A DNA stretch of 64,000 bases from positions 21,769 to 85,768 of the forward strand of contig NZ_AUDJ01000028.1 in the NCBI RefSeq assembly GCF_000425405.1, read 5' to 3'. Positions within the stretch are counted from its first letter, which is position 1; every line of letters starts with the position of its first letter. The notes below the pieces were generated by a model. That model did not search any database and had not been told where the DNA came from. It was given only the letters and a program-made list of their open reading frames with translations. Below are positions 1 through 8,804 of this stretch, one piece after another. Made by a program: the position numbers and the translations under genes. Origin of the DNA: Ferrimonas kyonanensis DSM 18153. GTDB taxonomy: Bacteria; Pseudomonadota; Gammaproteobacteria; Enterobacterales; Shewanellaceae.

Positions 1-2
1 GA

Positions 3-554
3 TTGTCAGTCCCGGCACTGCGCTGGGCCTTAAGCCACAGCGTCACCCAGGCCTACTCCTACCCGTTGTCGGCTCTGGAAGCGACCGAATTGAAACTGCA
101 GCTGAATGAGCACTACCACTGCCCGAGCGTCATGCAACGACACACTCACGACAAACTGCGCCAGGTGCTGGATCTTATCGAACACACCTTCGATCGCCCA
201 TTAACCCTCAACCAGTTGGCAACCGAGGTCGGCATCAGTCACAGCCGGCTCAGCCACCTGTTTCGCAAAGAATTGGGGATCAAGTTCAGCCACTACCTGA
301 TCTGTCGACGGCTGGAGGCGGCACCGGCACTGCTTCACGAAGAGGGGTTGACCGTCGCCGCCATCGCCTATCGGCTGAGCTTTTCGACACCGTCGCACTT
401 TTGCCGCGCTTTCAAGGCTCACTTTGGCCTGACCCCATCGGAGTACAAACAGGGCGCAAAATCCGGCCAGTACAGCAACTCCTATCGCCGCTACCTTGAG
501 TGCCGCCAGCCGCAGAGCCTCCGTCACGGTATCGCCCTTGCGAGCCTGGCATGA
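3..554 (+). CDS. AraC-family transcriptional regulator, 3' part
   Basis: The visible 183 residues hold a C-terminal AraC/XylS-type DNA-binding domain of two helix-turn-helix motifs. The first HTH is around residues 62-85 (LTLNQLATEVGISHSRLSHLF). The second is around 117-140 (TVAAIAYRLSFSTPSHFCRAF) and is followed by the family-typical FGLTPSEY. The reading frame is open to the left edge and the first in-frame start-like codon is a TTG two bases in, so the effector-binding N-terminus almost certainly lies outside the window. Its TGA overlaps the ATG of the next gene (ATGA), which suggests translational coupling, although regulator plus L,D-transpeptidase is an unusual pair. The target is unknown. 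Confidence 0.85.
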   Translation: MSVPALRWALSHSVTQAYSYPLSALEATELKLQLNEHYHCPSVMQRHTHDKLRQVLDLIEHTFDRPLTLNQLATEVGISHSRLSHLFRKELGIKFSHYLICRRLEAAPALLHEEGLTVAAIAYRLSFSTPSHFCRAFKAHFGLTPSEYKQGAKSGQYSNSYRRYLECRQPQSLRHGIALASLA

Positions 555-1906
555 GGAGAGCGGCGCTGCTACTGATGCTGTGGGTCAGCCTGGGGTTCCC
601 CGCCGCCCTAGCCAATCCCCCCTTGCCGAGCACCGACGATGCCAGGGTATCGTGGCCGACCAGTTGGGTAGACCTGCTTCAGGATCTGGCACTGCTGGCC
701 GAACAACCTCACTACAGCGATGCAGAGCTCAAACACGCCTCCAAGGCCTTCATCAACCTAAGGGGGGAGATGCAGCGCAAGTCGGTGACCGACGAGCAAA
801 CCCGGTTTGATGCCCTGCAGAACAGCCACCAGCTGGAAAACTGGATACGGCTAAACCAGCCCCAATACCAGGCCTTTAGGCTGTTGCAGCAGGCGCTAAA
901 GTCGGAACAGCAACTGCAGAGCCTGCCAAGGCCCGATACCGACCTGATTCGGCACCTGTCGCTGGGGCAGAGCCACCCGGAAGTCGTGGTGCTGCGCCGC
1001 CTGCTCGCCGCCCGACTGGGAGAGAGATTACCGGCCCACCTAAACAATCGTGCGGTATGGGACCCAGCGCTGATAGAGGCACTCAAGCGTTATCAGGGCC
1101 ACAACGGCCTAAACACCACCGGCACCCTGACTCCGGCAACCATCGACTCCATCATGGCCAGTGGCGAGCACCGAATCAAAGCCATTCGATACAGCTTACG
1201 GCAGTGGCTGCAACTGCCTCCCAGGCTCAACGGAGACAGCATCATCGTCAACCTGCCGCACTTTAACCTGCTGGTACTGCAAGACAACCAGGTTCGGCTG
1301 ACGCTGCCGGTGATTGTTGGCAACCCCAACACCCCGACACCAAGATTCAACAGCCGCTTCAACTCCATCACCGTCAACCCCAGTTGGACGCCCCCCTACA
1401 GCATCATCAGTAGCGAGCTGATTCCAGCCTATCACCGAGATTCCCAAAGCCTGAAACGGCAGGGGTTCGAACTGCTGTCCGGCCCCCGCAGCGCCCCGGA
1501 AAAACTGCCCTGGTCCGAAGTGGAATCCCTTGAGCGTGCGCTGGCCAACCACCGACTGGTTCAGCGTCCGGGTAGCAACAACGCCTTGGGAAAGGCGAGG
1601 CTGAACCTGGTCAACAGCAATGCCATCTATCTGCACGACACCCCCAATCGCAAGCTGTTCCGGCAGACAAACCGGGCGCTCAGCCACGGCTGCATTCGGG
1701 TTGGTAACATCGATGCCCTGCTGACCTATCTGGCTGATCAAGCCCCCAGGGCCAGTCGCGATGCGGTCCGGGCCGCCCTGAAAACCGGCGACTCACTGAC
1801 CCGGCGAATTCGCAGCAAAACAGAGGTGTACATCGTCTACATGCCCGCTTGGCCCAACGCCGATGGCACCCTATCCATTGCCGCCGACATCTACAATAAA
1901 ATTTAA
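551..1906 (+). CDS. L,D-transpeptidase, YcbB/LdtD-like
   Basis: A 451-residue secreted enzyme that would form 3-3 cross-links in peptidoglycan or attach proteins to it. The ATG at 551 is chosen because it starts a clear signal peptide (MRRAALLLMLWVSLGFPAALA). A peptidoglycan-binding helical domain follows at about residues 140-210 (HPEVVVLRRLL to TLTPATIDSIM). The YkuD catalytic domain lies at about 235-420, with YLHDTPN and the catalytic SHGCIRVGN, Cys381. Domain order and size match the YcbB (LdtD) branch rather than the short ErfK/YbiS branch. It overlaps the AraC gene by four bases. Confidence 0.9.
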   Translation: MRRAALLLMLWVSLGFPAALANPPLPSTDDARVSWPTSWVDLLQDLALLAEQPHYSDAELKHASKAFINLRGEMQRKSVTDEQTRFDALQNSHQLENWIRLNQPQYQAFRLLQQALKSEQQLQSLPRPDTDLIRHLSLGQSHPEVVVLRRLLAARLGERLPAHLNNRAVWDPALIEALKRYQGHNGLNTTGTLTPATIDSIMASGEHRIKAIRYSLRQWLQLPPRLNGDSIIVNLPHFNLLVLQDNQVRLTLPVIVGNPNTPTPRFNSRFNSITVNPSWTPPYSIISSELIPAYHRDSQSLKRQGFELLSGPRSAPEKLPWSEVESLERALANHRLVQRPGSNNALGKARLNLVNSNAIYLHDTPNRKLFRQTNRALSHGCIRVGNIDALLTYLADQAPRASRDAVRAALKTGDSLTRRIRSKTEVYIVYMPAWPNADGTLSIAADIYNKI

Positions 1907-2132
1907 AAAGGCACTAATATCAGTTTGATAGCAAGACAAATGGCATAAGTTATGCCGGAAATATCTCAGTAAGAATTCATTTTAATGAAAGAAATAGCAA
2001 CTTGGTGTTAGGCACAAGCAATTATTTGGACTAACTTTAATTCTGTGTCGAGCATCCATATGTACCCTATGCTCAGACATTTCCTAGTGCAACAACTACT
2101 AGGCATTAATCTAACTGCGCGGAGATATTGCT

Positions 2133-2324
2133 ATGTTTAAGAAAGCACTCGTTGATTTCTGGAATGACGAAAGCGGTTTATCCGCGGTAGAGTATGCTAT
2201 TGCTGGTAGCCTTGTCGTAGGTGGCATGGTTATCGCGTTTGGTGAGCTAGGGACAGAGGCCACACAGGAAATTTCTGCCTTGTGCGCTGCAGTAGATGCT
2301 GCAGGTGACTGTGACGGCCAATAG
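2133..2324 (+). CDS. flp: Flp-family type IVb pilin (first copy)
   Basis: A 63-residue major pilin precursor of the Tad system. A short charged leader ends at Gly15, followed by mature LSAVEYAIAGSLVVGG with Glu at +5 and Tyr at +6. This is the diagnostic Flp cleavage motif and hydrophobic spine. Two cysteines near the C-terminus (LC..GDC) are shared with the second copy at 3094 and could form a disulfide. A GGAG-type ribosome site lies upstream (gcggagata). The 226 bases before it contain no gene and probably hold the promoter. A hairpin terminator follows directly. Confidence 0.93.
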   Translation: MFKKALVDFWNDESGLSAVEYAIAGSLVVGGMVIAFGELGTEATQEISALCAAVDAAGDCDGQ

Positions 2325-2355
2325 ACAGGGAAGTTTAAATACTTTGTCGCGTTAA

Positions 2356-2389
2356 GAGCACTGCTTTATGGGCAGTGCTCTATTTATTT
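2356..2389 (+). terminator. Hairpin terminator/attenuator after first flp
   Basis: Perfect 9-base inverted repeat GAGCACTGC ... GCAGTGCTC (2356-2364 and 2372-2380) with a 7-base loop, followed by the T-rich TATTTATTT. It would end most transcripts after the pilin and let a minority read into the prepilin peptidase. An ATG inside the loop (2368) is in frame with the peptidase but is not its likely start. Confidence 0.8.
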
Positions 2390-2403
2390 GGGGGACGTTT
2401 TTT

Positions 2404-2943
2404 ATGTCGGAGCTGACGTTAATACAAGCAAAATACATTCTTGCCTCGGTCGTATTCATTATCGCCGTCATCACCGATTTAAAAACAGAAAAAATTCCTA
2501 ATACCCTGGTGTTATTCGGTGTGATCGCCGGATTCACCGTTCAAACCTTCTACAGTGGCTGGTTGGGCATCCTGCATGCATTCGCCGGTGCGCTGACGGC
2601 CGCCATCTGTTTACTGTTTTTTTATGCGAAAAAAATGCTCGGCGCTGGCGACGTAAAATTGATGATAGCCATTGGCACCATACTCGGGCCCTACATGGTG
2701 TTCTGGAACCTCTGCTTTGGCATTATTGCCGGAGGACTGACCACGCTAATTTTTGCGTTTTCCCGGGTCGGTTGGCGCGGCGTCTACACCAGCTTAAAGC
2801 GCTATTACCAATGCCTGCTTACCCGTACCTATTACAAGCCTGCCGCCGATGAGGCCGCCGGGCTGCAGGTACCCTATGCGCCGGCTCTGGCCATCGGCTG
2901 GCTGATCATCATGTGGGCACCATTACGCTTACCCGGGCTCTGA
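2404..2943 (+). CDS. cpaA: Prepilin peptidase CpaA/TadV
   Basis: A 179-residue polytopic membrane aspartic protease of the A24A family that would cleave the leaders of the Flp pilins and TadE/F pseudopilins. Two catalytic aspartate motifs are visible: AVITDLKTEKIPN near the N-terminus and GAGDVKLM about 80 residues on. It lacks the N-terminal methylase domain of PilD, as expected for TadV. The ATG at 2404 is preferred over an in-frame ATG at 2368, because a strong GGGGGA ribosome site lies just before it and the upstream ATG is buried in the terminator loop. Confidence 0.9.
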   Translation: MSELTLIQAKYILASVVFIIAVITDLKTEKIPNTLVLFGVIAGFTVQTFYSGWLGILHAFAGALTAAICLLFFYAKKMLGAGDVKLMIAIGTILGPYMVFWNLCFGIIAGGLTTLIFAFSRVGWRGVYTSLKRYYQCLLTRTYYKPAADEAAGLQVPYAPALAIGWLIIMWAPLRLPGL

Positions 2944-3093
2944 TAGGAAGCAGGGACTCCAGACCACTCTACGCAACTGGGTGACAGAAAACCCCACACC
3001 TTACGACTATGCTTTAGTCATTATCGACGTAATTTAGGCTGTTGAACGTCAATCAGTTACACAGAGACACGACAACCGTGCTGGAGAGATTCC

Positions 3094-3288
3094 ATGGCCA
3101 TACTTCATGCCGTTCGTACCTTCTGGCTCGATGAATCGGGCTTATCTGCAGTTGAATACGCCATCGCTGGCAGCCTGGTAGCCGGCGGCATGGTGATTGC
3201 CTTTACCGAACTTGGCACCGAGACATCGGAGCAGATTTCGGCCATGTGCGCCGTGGTCGATGCCGCAGGAGATTGCGACGGACAGTAA
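3094..3288 (+). CDS. flp: Flp-family type IVb pilin (second copy)
   Basis: A 64-residue pilin precursor, closely similar to the copy at 2133. It has the same ESG|LSAVEYAIAGSLV cleavage region (after Gly16) and the same C-terminal cysteine pair and GDCDGQ ending. A GGAGAG ribosome site lies 8 bases before the ATG. The 150 bases upstream separate it from the prepilin peptidase, so it probably has its own promoter. The two copies differ mainly in the leader and in the mid-region. Confidence 0.92.
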   Translation: MAILHAVRTFWLDESGLSAVEYAIAGSLVAGGMVIAFTELGTETSEQISAMCAVVDAAGDCDGQ

Positions 3289-3320
3289 TTAAAATCTATA
3301 CACAAGATAAACAAATCGTA

Positions 3321-3351
3321 TATTCGGGCACTGCTTGGCAGTGCTCGAATA
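3321..3351 (+). terminator. Hairpin after second flp
   Basis: A 14-base-pair stem with one G-T wobble (TATTCGGGCACTGC / GCAGTGCTCGAATA) and a TTG loop. Its GCACTGC core matches the hairpin after the first flp, so the flp genes and their terminators were probably duplicated together. No clean T-run follows, so it may act as an mRNA stabiliser as much as a terminator. Confidence 0.7.
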
Positions 3352-3476
3352 TCTGCGCATAAAAAAACAAACCCCATCGAAATTAAAAAATCACGCCAGA
3401 ACACCCCTGTTTTGAATTGCCTTTGACCGCATCTGAACTAACTTAAATATAAGTGAGTTTTTCAAAGGATAGGTTG

Positions 3477-4781
3477 ATGAACAGCGAGGTTAATCACCCC
3501 AGTGCCAGCACTGCGAACCAACTGGCGATAAAGCCGGCCTCGATGGAGGCCGTTGGCGTCGACCCTCAGTTACTGCAAAGCCTGCTGTTGAAGCATCTGC
3601 TCGACGGCGATGTCCTGACCATGGAGAACCTCAATCAACGACTGGCCCTGACTGGAACCCTGGTACAACAGTTACTGGATAACGCCAAGCAAAACAGTCT
3701 TGTCGAAAACAAGCAAACCACCAGCGATGGTCAGATGCGCTATACCCTCAGCCACCTGGGACGTGAGCAGGCTGAGTACGCACTGAGTCGCAGTGGCTAC
3801 CTGGGGCCGGTGCCGGTGCCTTTGGATCAATACTGGCGCGTCTGCAGATTGCAATCCAGCCGCCAACACACCATCACCCGACCGATCATCAACCAGGCTC
3901 TCGAGGGTTTGGTCCTTCCTCACCGGTTGATGGAAGAGATAGGCCCAGCCCTGAACTCCAAACGGCCGGTGCTGATTTACGGTCCTCCCGGTACCGGGAA
4001 AAGCTACCTGTGCCGCCATTTTAACCAGGTTTTTGGGGACGATGTGTTGATCCCCCATGCCATCGCCATCGGCCAGGCCATCATCCAGATCTTCGACCCT
4101 CAGCTGCATGAACTGCATGAAAGCAACGGCGACAATCAGTCGCTGCTGCTCACCGAAGGTCACGATCCCAGGTGGCACCGCTGTCGCCGCCCTCTGCTGG
4201 TGGTTGGCGGTGAACTGACCCAGGAGATGTTGAATGTCCATTACGATCACAACAGCCGCACCTACCATGCGCCAATTGGCCTTAAATCCAACAACGGAAT
4301 ATTGTTGGTCGATGACTTAGGTCGGCAGCAAATTACTCCAAAAGAGATATTCAACCGCTGGATTGTTCCCATGGAAGAGAGCAAAGATTTTCTCTCTCTT
4401 CCCAGTGGCGAACATTTTGACGTTCCCTTTGAGCAAATATTGCTTTTCTCAACTAACCTTGATCCAGAGCAGTTGGTTGACGATGCATTTTTAAGAAGGC
4501 TGGGATACAAAATTCAATTTGCAGCCCTCAACAAAGAGCAATTTAGCGATATTTGGCGACAAAATTGCCATGACTTCAACCTGAATTATGATCCTCACAT
4601 ATGCGACTGGATTATTGCCAATCTCTATGAACCGGCAAGCAAGCCTTTATTGCCCTGTCACCCGAGAGATTTGCTGTCCATTGTCGCGGATCAAATTAGC
4701 TATAACGAGTTACCCGCAGAGGTAACCCAACAATTATTGCAGCGGGCTTGGTCAATCTACTTTGTAAATAGCGCGCACTAG
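3477..4781 (+). CDS. AAA-family ATPase in the Tad locus
   Basis: A 434-residue protein. The N-terminal ~100 residues look like a winged-helix segment (LTMENLNQRLALTGTLVQQLL ... YTLSHLGREQAEYALS). A AAA ATPase core follows, with Walker A GPPGTGKS at 169-176, Walker B ILLVDDLG, a sensor-1 Asn in LLFSTNLDP, and arginines in AFLRRLG. It is distinct from the CpaF secretion ATPase and CpaE. Its place between flp2 and cpaB points to a role in Tad pilus regulation or assembly, but the function is unknown. The ATG at 3477, with AAGGA upstream, is preferred to a GTG at 3453. The 3' half is noticeably more AT-rich than the 5' half. Confidence 0.75.
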   Translation: MNSEVNHPSASTANQLAIKPASMEAVGVDPQLLQSLLLKHLLDGDVLTMENLNQRLALTGTLVQQLLDNAKQNSLVENKQTTSDGQMRYTLSHLGREQAEYALSRSGYLGPVPVPLDQYWRVCRLQSSRQHTITRPIINQALEGLVLPHRLMEEIGPALNSKRPVLIYGPPGTGKSYLCRHFNQVFGDDVLIPHAIAIGQAIIQIFDPQLHELHESNGDNQSLLLTEGHDPRWHRCRRPLLVVGGELTQEMLNVHYDHNSRTYHAPIGLKSNNGILLVDDLGRQQITPKEIFNRWIVPMEESKDFLSLPSGEHFDVPFEQILLFSTNLDPEQLVDDAFLRRLGYKIQFAALNKEQFSDIWRQNCHDFNLNYDPHICDWIIANLYEPASKPLLPCHPRDLLSIVADQISYNELPAEVTQQLLQRAWSIYFVNSAH

Positions 4782-4818
4782 TCGAAATCACCTCGATACG
4801 GCATTGCTGGGAGGAGAG

Positions 4819-5649
4819 ATGAATACCCGATCATTATTTTTCGTTCTGTTATCACTGGTGTTTGGCGTCGGCGCCGTCATGCTGGCTCAAAACTGGCTGA
4901 AACAAAGCCAACCAACCTCTGATCACCCCGATCAAGCGGTGGTGGTCACTATGTCGGTCAGCGTTCCATCCGGAACGGTTCTGGAAGCCAAACACCTGTC
5001 TCTCCAGGCCATTCCAAAAGCTTTGGCCCCCCGGGATGCCCTGACCTCCATCGACCAGGCCGTGGATAAAGTGGCCAAATTCCCGATGCTACAGGGTGAC
5101 ACCCTGCATCCGGATAAGCTGGCTCTACGAGGCGAAGGCAGCGTCCTGGCCAGCTTGATTGAGCCGAATAAGCGCGCGGTCACCATTCGAGTCAACGACG
5201 TGGTCGGGGTCGCCGGTTTCCTGCTGCCGGGCAACCGGGTCGATGTGCTGGTGACCTTTAAAGTCGGCAACGTCCGCAATGTGGCCGCCGAAACGCAAAC
5301 CGAAGTGGTGCTCAGCAACCTGAAAGTGCTGGCGGTGGATCAGAAAGCCAACCAGGACAGCAGCCAACCGCTGGTGGTCAGGGCCGTCACCCTGGAGGTC
5401 ACGCTTGAGCAAGCGGAATCCCTGATGAGTGCAAGAGGCAAAGGCACCATTCAACTGGCGCTGCGTAACCCAACCGATGATTCCGAAGTGTCGGTCGCTC
5501 AGGCATCACCAGAGCCACAACCGGGCACCCCCGTCACTCAACCAGAGGCGGTTCCCGCCAAAGTGGCCCCTCGCCCGCCAGAGCAACGAAAAATGAAAAT
5601 CGAAGTGATACGAGGAACGGCCCAGCAGACCGTCACCGTGGAAAGCTGA
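4819..5649 (+). CDS. cpaB: Flp pilus assembly protein CpaB/RcpC
   Basis: A 276-residue inner-membrane-anchored periplasmic protein. An N-terminal transmembrane segment (LFFVLLSLVFGVGAVMLA) is followed by an SAF domain (VPSGTVLEAKHLSLQAIP) and the RcpC/CpaB core (RAVTIRVNDVVGVAGFLLPGN). The C-terminus is a Pro/Gln-rich tail. It is thought to help position the outer-membrane secretin. The ATG at 4819 has a strong GGAGGAGAG ribosome site. A TTG at 4804 is in frame but lies upstream of that site. Confidence 0.92.
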   Translation: MNTRSLFFVLLSLVFGVGAVMLAQNWLKQSQPTSDHPDQAVVVTMSVSVPSGTVLEAKHLSLQAIPKALAPRDALTSIDQAVDKVAKFPMLQGDTLHPDKLALRGEGSVLASLIEPNKRAVTIRVNDVVGVAGFLLPGNRVDVLVTFKVGNVRNVAAETQTEVVLSNLKVLAVDQKANQDSSQPLVVRAVTLEVTLEQAESLMSARGKGTIQLALRNPTDDSEVSVAQASPEPQPGTPVTQPEAVPAKVAPRPPEQRKMKIEVIRGTAQQTVTVES

Positions 5650-5683
5650 TCTCGACCACCAGCATCATTAGGAACGCGAAACT

Positions 5684-7138
5684 ATGGATACACTGACTCA
5701 GAAAATGGGCAAACTCCTTGGCCGCATCGCCATGCTGTTGCCTCTTATCGCCGCCCTGCAGTGGCACCATGCTGCCGTCGCCGGTGGCCCGACGGCCCTG
5801 CAACTACAGAGTTTTCCGGTTCCCATCTACAAATCCAGAACCCTGCCAATCAAGCAGGCGGCAGCCCGGGTTTCCGTGGGTAACCCCAACATCGCCGATA
5901 TTCTGATCATGCAGCCAACCGAGTTGTATGTGCTCGGCAAACAGCTGGGCAGCACCAATATCCTGGTTTGGGATGACGAAGATCGGCTGGTGGACATCAT
6001 CGACATTGAGATCACCCACGATCTCAATGGCCTCAAAGAGAAGCTGTATCGTTTCCTGCCGGAAGAGCCCATACAGGTTCACAGCTCTCAGGGACAACTG
6101 GTCATCGGTGGTCAGGTCTCCAACCTGGACCGAATGAACATGGCCATGAACCTGGCCCAGGGCTATGCGGTGGCAGCGGACACGTCTGGCAACCCCAGCA
6201 CCGTGCTGAACATCATGTCGGTGGGCGGCGGTCACCAGGTGATGCTGGAGGTGACGGTAACCGAAGTGCAGCGGGAACTGGCGCGGCAGCTGGACTCGGA
6301 TTTTCAGTTGATCACCGAAAGCAGCGATTTCATCGGCGGCATCGTCGGCGGTGATGGCATCATCAGCGACAAGGGCTTCTTCGGCAGCTACGTCAGCGGT
6401 GACTTCCTGTTCAACTTCGCTCTGGATGCGGCCAAGCAGCAAGGCCTGGCCCGAGTTCTGGCGGAACCCAATATCACCGCATTGAGCGGTCAATTGGCCG
6501 AGTTCCTGTCCGGGGGGGAGTTCCCGGTACCGGTTCCCAGCCGTGAAGGCACCACCATCGAATACAAGAGCTTTGGTGTCGGCGTTAAATTTGTCCCCAC
6601 CGTGCTGGACAGCGGCCGCATCAACCTGAACCTGAATGTACTGGTGAGTGAACTCAGTAACGCCAACTCGGTGGGCATCGTTCCCGAAGGCTCCACCGCG
6701 GCTCTGGTGACCCCATCCATCATCAAGCGCAGCGCCAACTCCACCATCGAGCTGGGCGACGGCCAGACCATTGCCATCGCCGGTTTGCTCAGCAACACCG
6801 TGCGCGAAAGCCTGGACGAGCTGCCTGGGCTGGGAGAGATCCCGATTCTGGGCCAGCTGTTCAGCAGTCAGGAGTACCGCAATGGTGAAACCGAGCTGGT
6901 GATTCTGGTCACCCCGAGATTGGTTCGTCCCATCATTCGTGACGACCTGATTTTGCCCACCGATGGCTTCGTCTCACCCTCCGATGTGGGCTTCTACCTG
7001 CTGGGCGAGATGTCTCAACGCGAAGAGCAAGATCACATCGACACCAACCCCAATACCGTCGTCAGCGAACAACCCCTGGCACCGGTTCCGGCCACCGACA
7101 ACGGCGGAACTCAAAACAAATACGGCCATTCGCTGTAA
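5684..7138 (+). CDS. cpaC: Tad secretin CpaC/RcpA
   Basis: A 484-residue outer-membrane secretin through which the Flp pilus would exit. It shows a signal peptide, then an N-terminal domain typical of type II/III secretin-like proteins (KSRTLPIKQAAARVSVGNPNIADI). A BON-like stretch follows (GQLVIGGQVSNLDRMN), then the secretin C-domain with VMLEVTVTEVQREL, the gate region and IELGDGQTIAIAGLL ... ELVILVTPRLVRPI. It lies 34 bases downstream of cpaB and is followed by a small lipoprotein that could act as a pilotin. Confidence 0.93.
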   Translation: MDTLTQKMGKLLGRIAMLLPLIAALQWHHAAVAGGPTALQLQSFPVPIYKSRTLPIKQAAARVSVGNPNIADILIMQPTELYVLGKQLGSTNILVWDDEDRLVDIIDIEITHDLNGLKEKLYRFLPEEPIQVHSSQGQLVIGGQVSNLDRMNMAMNLAQGYAVAADTSGNPSTVLNIMSVGGGHQVMLEVTVTEVQRELARQLDSDFQLITESSDFIGGIVGGDGIISDKGFFGSYVSGDFLFNFALDAAKQQGLARVLAEPNITALSGQLAEFLSGGEFPVPVPSREGTTIEYKSFGVGVKFVPTVLDSGRINLNLNVLVSELSNANSVGIVPEGSTAALVTPSIIKRSANSTIELGDGQTIAIAGLLSNTVRESLDELPGLGEIPILGQLFSSQEYRNGETELVILVTPRLVRPIIRDDLILPTDGFVSPSDVGFYLLGEMSQREEQDHIDTNPNTVVSEQPLAPVPATDNGGTQNKYGHSL

Positions 7139-7148
7139 GGAGCTAACT

Positions 7149-7424
7149 ATGAAACGTCCCCTGTTCGCTGGCCTGTTGTTCCTGCTCCTAAGTGGGTGCG
7201 CTTCCGATGTGATGACCCAGTTTGAACTGGGCACCACGACGGCTCAGCTCAAGCAACAAGAGATTCTGGATCCGGACGCGGTCGCCCGCAACGCGGGTAA
7301 GGTTAACCAGCTCGATGGCCAATACGGAACGGCGGTAATGGAAAACTACCGCACCTCGACCTACCGGCCAGAAACCGCCCGCAGCCAATTTATCGACGTC
7401 AGCTTAGGTGGCGAAAACAACTAA
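7149..7424 (+). CDS. Small Tad-locus lipoprotein
   Basis: A 91-residue protein with a classical lipobox (LLFLLLSGC, Cys17), so it is probably lipidated and in the outer membrane. It starts 10 bases after the secretin stop with an AAGGAG ribosome site. No recognised domain follows; the mature part is hydrophilic. Its position right after the secretin suggests a pilotin-like or CpaD/RcpB-like accessory role. That is inferred from context only. Confidence 0.8.
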   Translation: MKRPLFAGLLFLLLSGCASDVMTQFELGTTTAQLKQQEILDPDAVARNAGKVNQLDGQYGTAVMENYRTSTYRPETARSQFIDVSLGGENN

Positions 7425-7461
7425 GTTGACCAGGAGTGACTCTTTTTCCTTGGAGGTGAAC

Positions 7462-8802
7462 ATGAACGTTTCACGACGCCATTTTCCGGAACGGACTCCA
7501 GGAAAACAGCGCGGAGCCATCGTGGTTCTGGTGACCATCGCCCTGCTGACCATCGTCATCATGGGCGCCATGGCGCTGGAAAGCGGTCATCTGCTGCTGA
7601 GTAAAACTCGGCTCCAGAATGCCGTCGATGCGGCCGCCCTGTCCGCAGCCGTGTCTCTGGATGATGGTAACAACCATGCCGCAGCTCGCCAGAGTGCCGT
7701 CACCACCCTGACCACAGTACTGGGTGCGTCGGATTTCAGCCAGCTTAGCGGCGACATCGATCTGGCCAGTGCGTCCTACAGTCAGAACCAGGTAACCGCT
7801 CAGCTGGTCATCGAGTTCTCTCTGCAGCCGGACCCCTTTACGGTGACCACCGACGTCGACGCCAAGTACGCCCGAGTGCGGGTCGATGATGTGGAGCTGG
7901 CCACCTACCTGGGCAAGGCCATCAACATGGATAAGTTCACCAGCGCCTCCGCCGTGGCCGGCCCCAGCACTCCCTTGGTCAACTGCAGCCTCAATGTGCT
8001 GCCGATGATGGTGTGCGAAGGCGACACTCCCGGCGAGCCCTTTGGCTACCCTCAGGGCAACATCATGGCGATGAAGATCTCCAGCAAACAAGACTCGCCT
8101 ATCGGCCCGGGTAACTTCCAGCTGATCCGCCTCGGCGACAACTCCGGTGCCGCCGACATTCGCGCCGCCATGGCTGGCGAAGACTCCGGCAACAACTACT
8201 GTTTCGGCGGCGACGACGGCATCTCAACCGAGCCTGGTAACAACGTCGGCCCGGTGGCCACCGGCATGAACACTCGACTCGGTCAATGGCATGGCGGCAC
8301 CGTCAACTCCACCGATCACCCCAGAGACAAAGACATCTGCGTCGGCGAAGAGCTGGAGATCAACGACGATGACGAGATTGTGTTCTCTTCGGACGGCGCC
8401 CTGGTGGATGGAACCGCCGCCACGCCGTCGCTGTACCGCTACTCAGATTACACCGATAACTACGTCGACAACACCATCGATGGTGGCTCGCTCTACCAGA
8501 ACAGCTGCGCCGCCACCGGTGACAACTGGGACTCCGATGGCGGTGCCAACCGCCGCGAGTTTGCCATCGTGGTGGGCGATTGCGATGGCCAGAGCAATGG
8601 CCAGAACAACGACATCCCCTTCAAAGGGTTTGCCTGCTTCTACCTGATGCAGGAAGTGATTCAGAAAGGAAACCTGGCCTACGTGCTGGGCGAGTTTGTC
8701 GAAGACTGCACCGGTACCGGAGTGGCCACCGATGACACAACGGTCACCGATGGCCCCTACACCATTGTCCTGTATCGGGATCCCGACAATAAGGACTCCT
8801 GA
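7462..8802 (+). CDS. tadG: TadG-like pilus assembly protein
   Basis: A 446-residue protein with an N-terminal Tad_N-type segment (RGAIVVLVTIALLTIVIMG) followed by ESGHLLLSKTRLQNAVDAAALSAA, characteristic of TadG. The large C-terminal part is extracytoplasmic and rich in Asp, Asn and Gly, with several cysteines that may pair. The ATG at 7462 follows a perfect GGAGGTGA ribosome site. A longer in-frame start at 7408 would overlap the lipoprotein gene and is not supported. It is immediately followed by tadE. Confidence 0.88.
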   Translation: MNVSRRHFPERTPGKQRGAIVVLVTIALLTIVIMGAMALESGHLLLSKTRLQNAVDAAALSAAVSLDDGNNHAAARQSAVTTLTTVLGASDFSQLSGDIDLASASYSQNQVTAQLVIEFSLQPDPFTVTTDVDAKYARVRVDDVELATYLGKAINMDKFTSASAVAGPSTPLVNCSLNVLPMMVCEGDTPGEPFGYPQGNIMAMKISSKQDSPIGPGNFQLIRLGDNSGAADIRAAMAGEDSGNNYCFGGDDGISTEPGNNVGPVATGMNTRLGQWHGGTVNSTDHPRDKDICVGEELEINDDDEIVFSSDGALVDGTAATPSLYRYSDYTDNYVDNTIDGGSLYQNSCAATGDNWDSDGGANRREFAIVVGDCDGQSNGQNNDIPFKGFACFYLMQEVIQKGNLAYVLGEFVEDCTGTGVATDDTTVTDGPYTIVLYRDPDNKDS

Positions 8803-8804
8803 CC

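Noticed and set aside
2016..2040. Sigma-54 promoter (AGGCAC...) upstream of the first flp
   Set aside because: The -12 element (TTGCA) is not at the required spacing.
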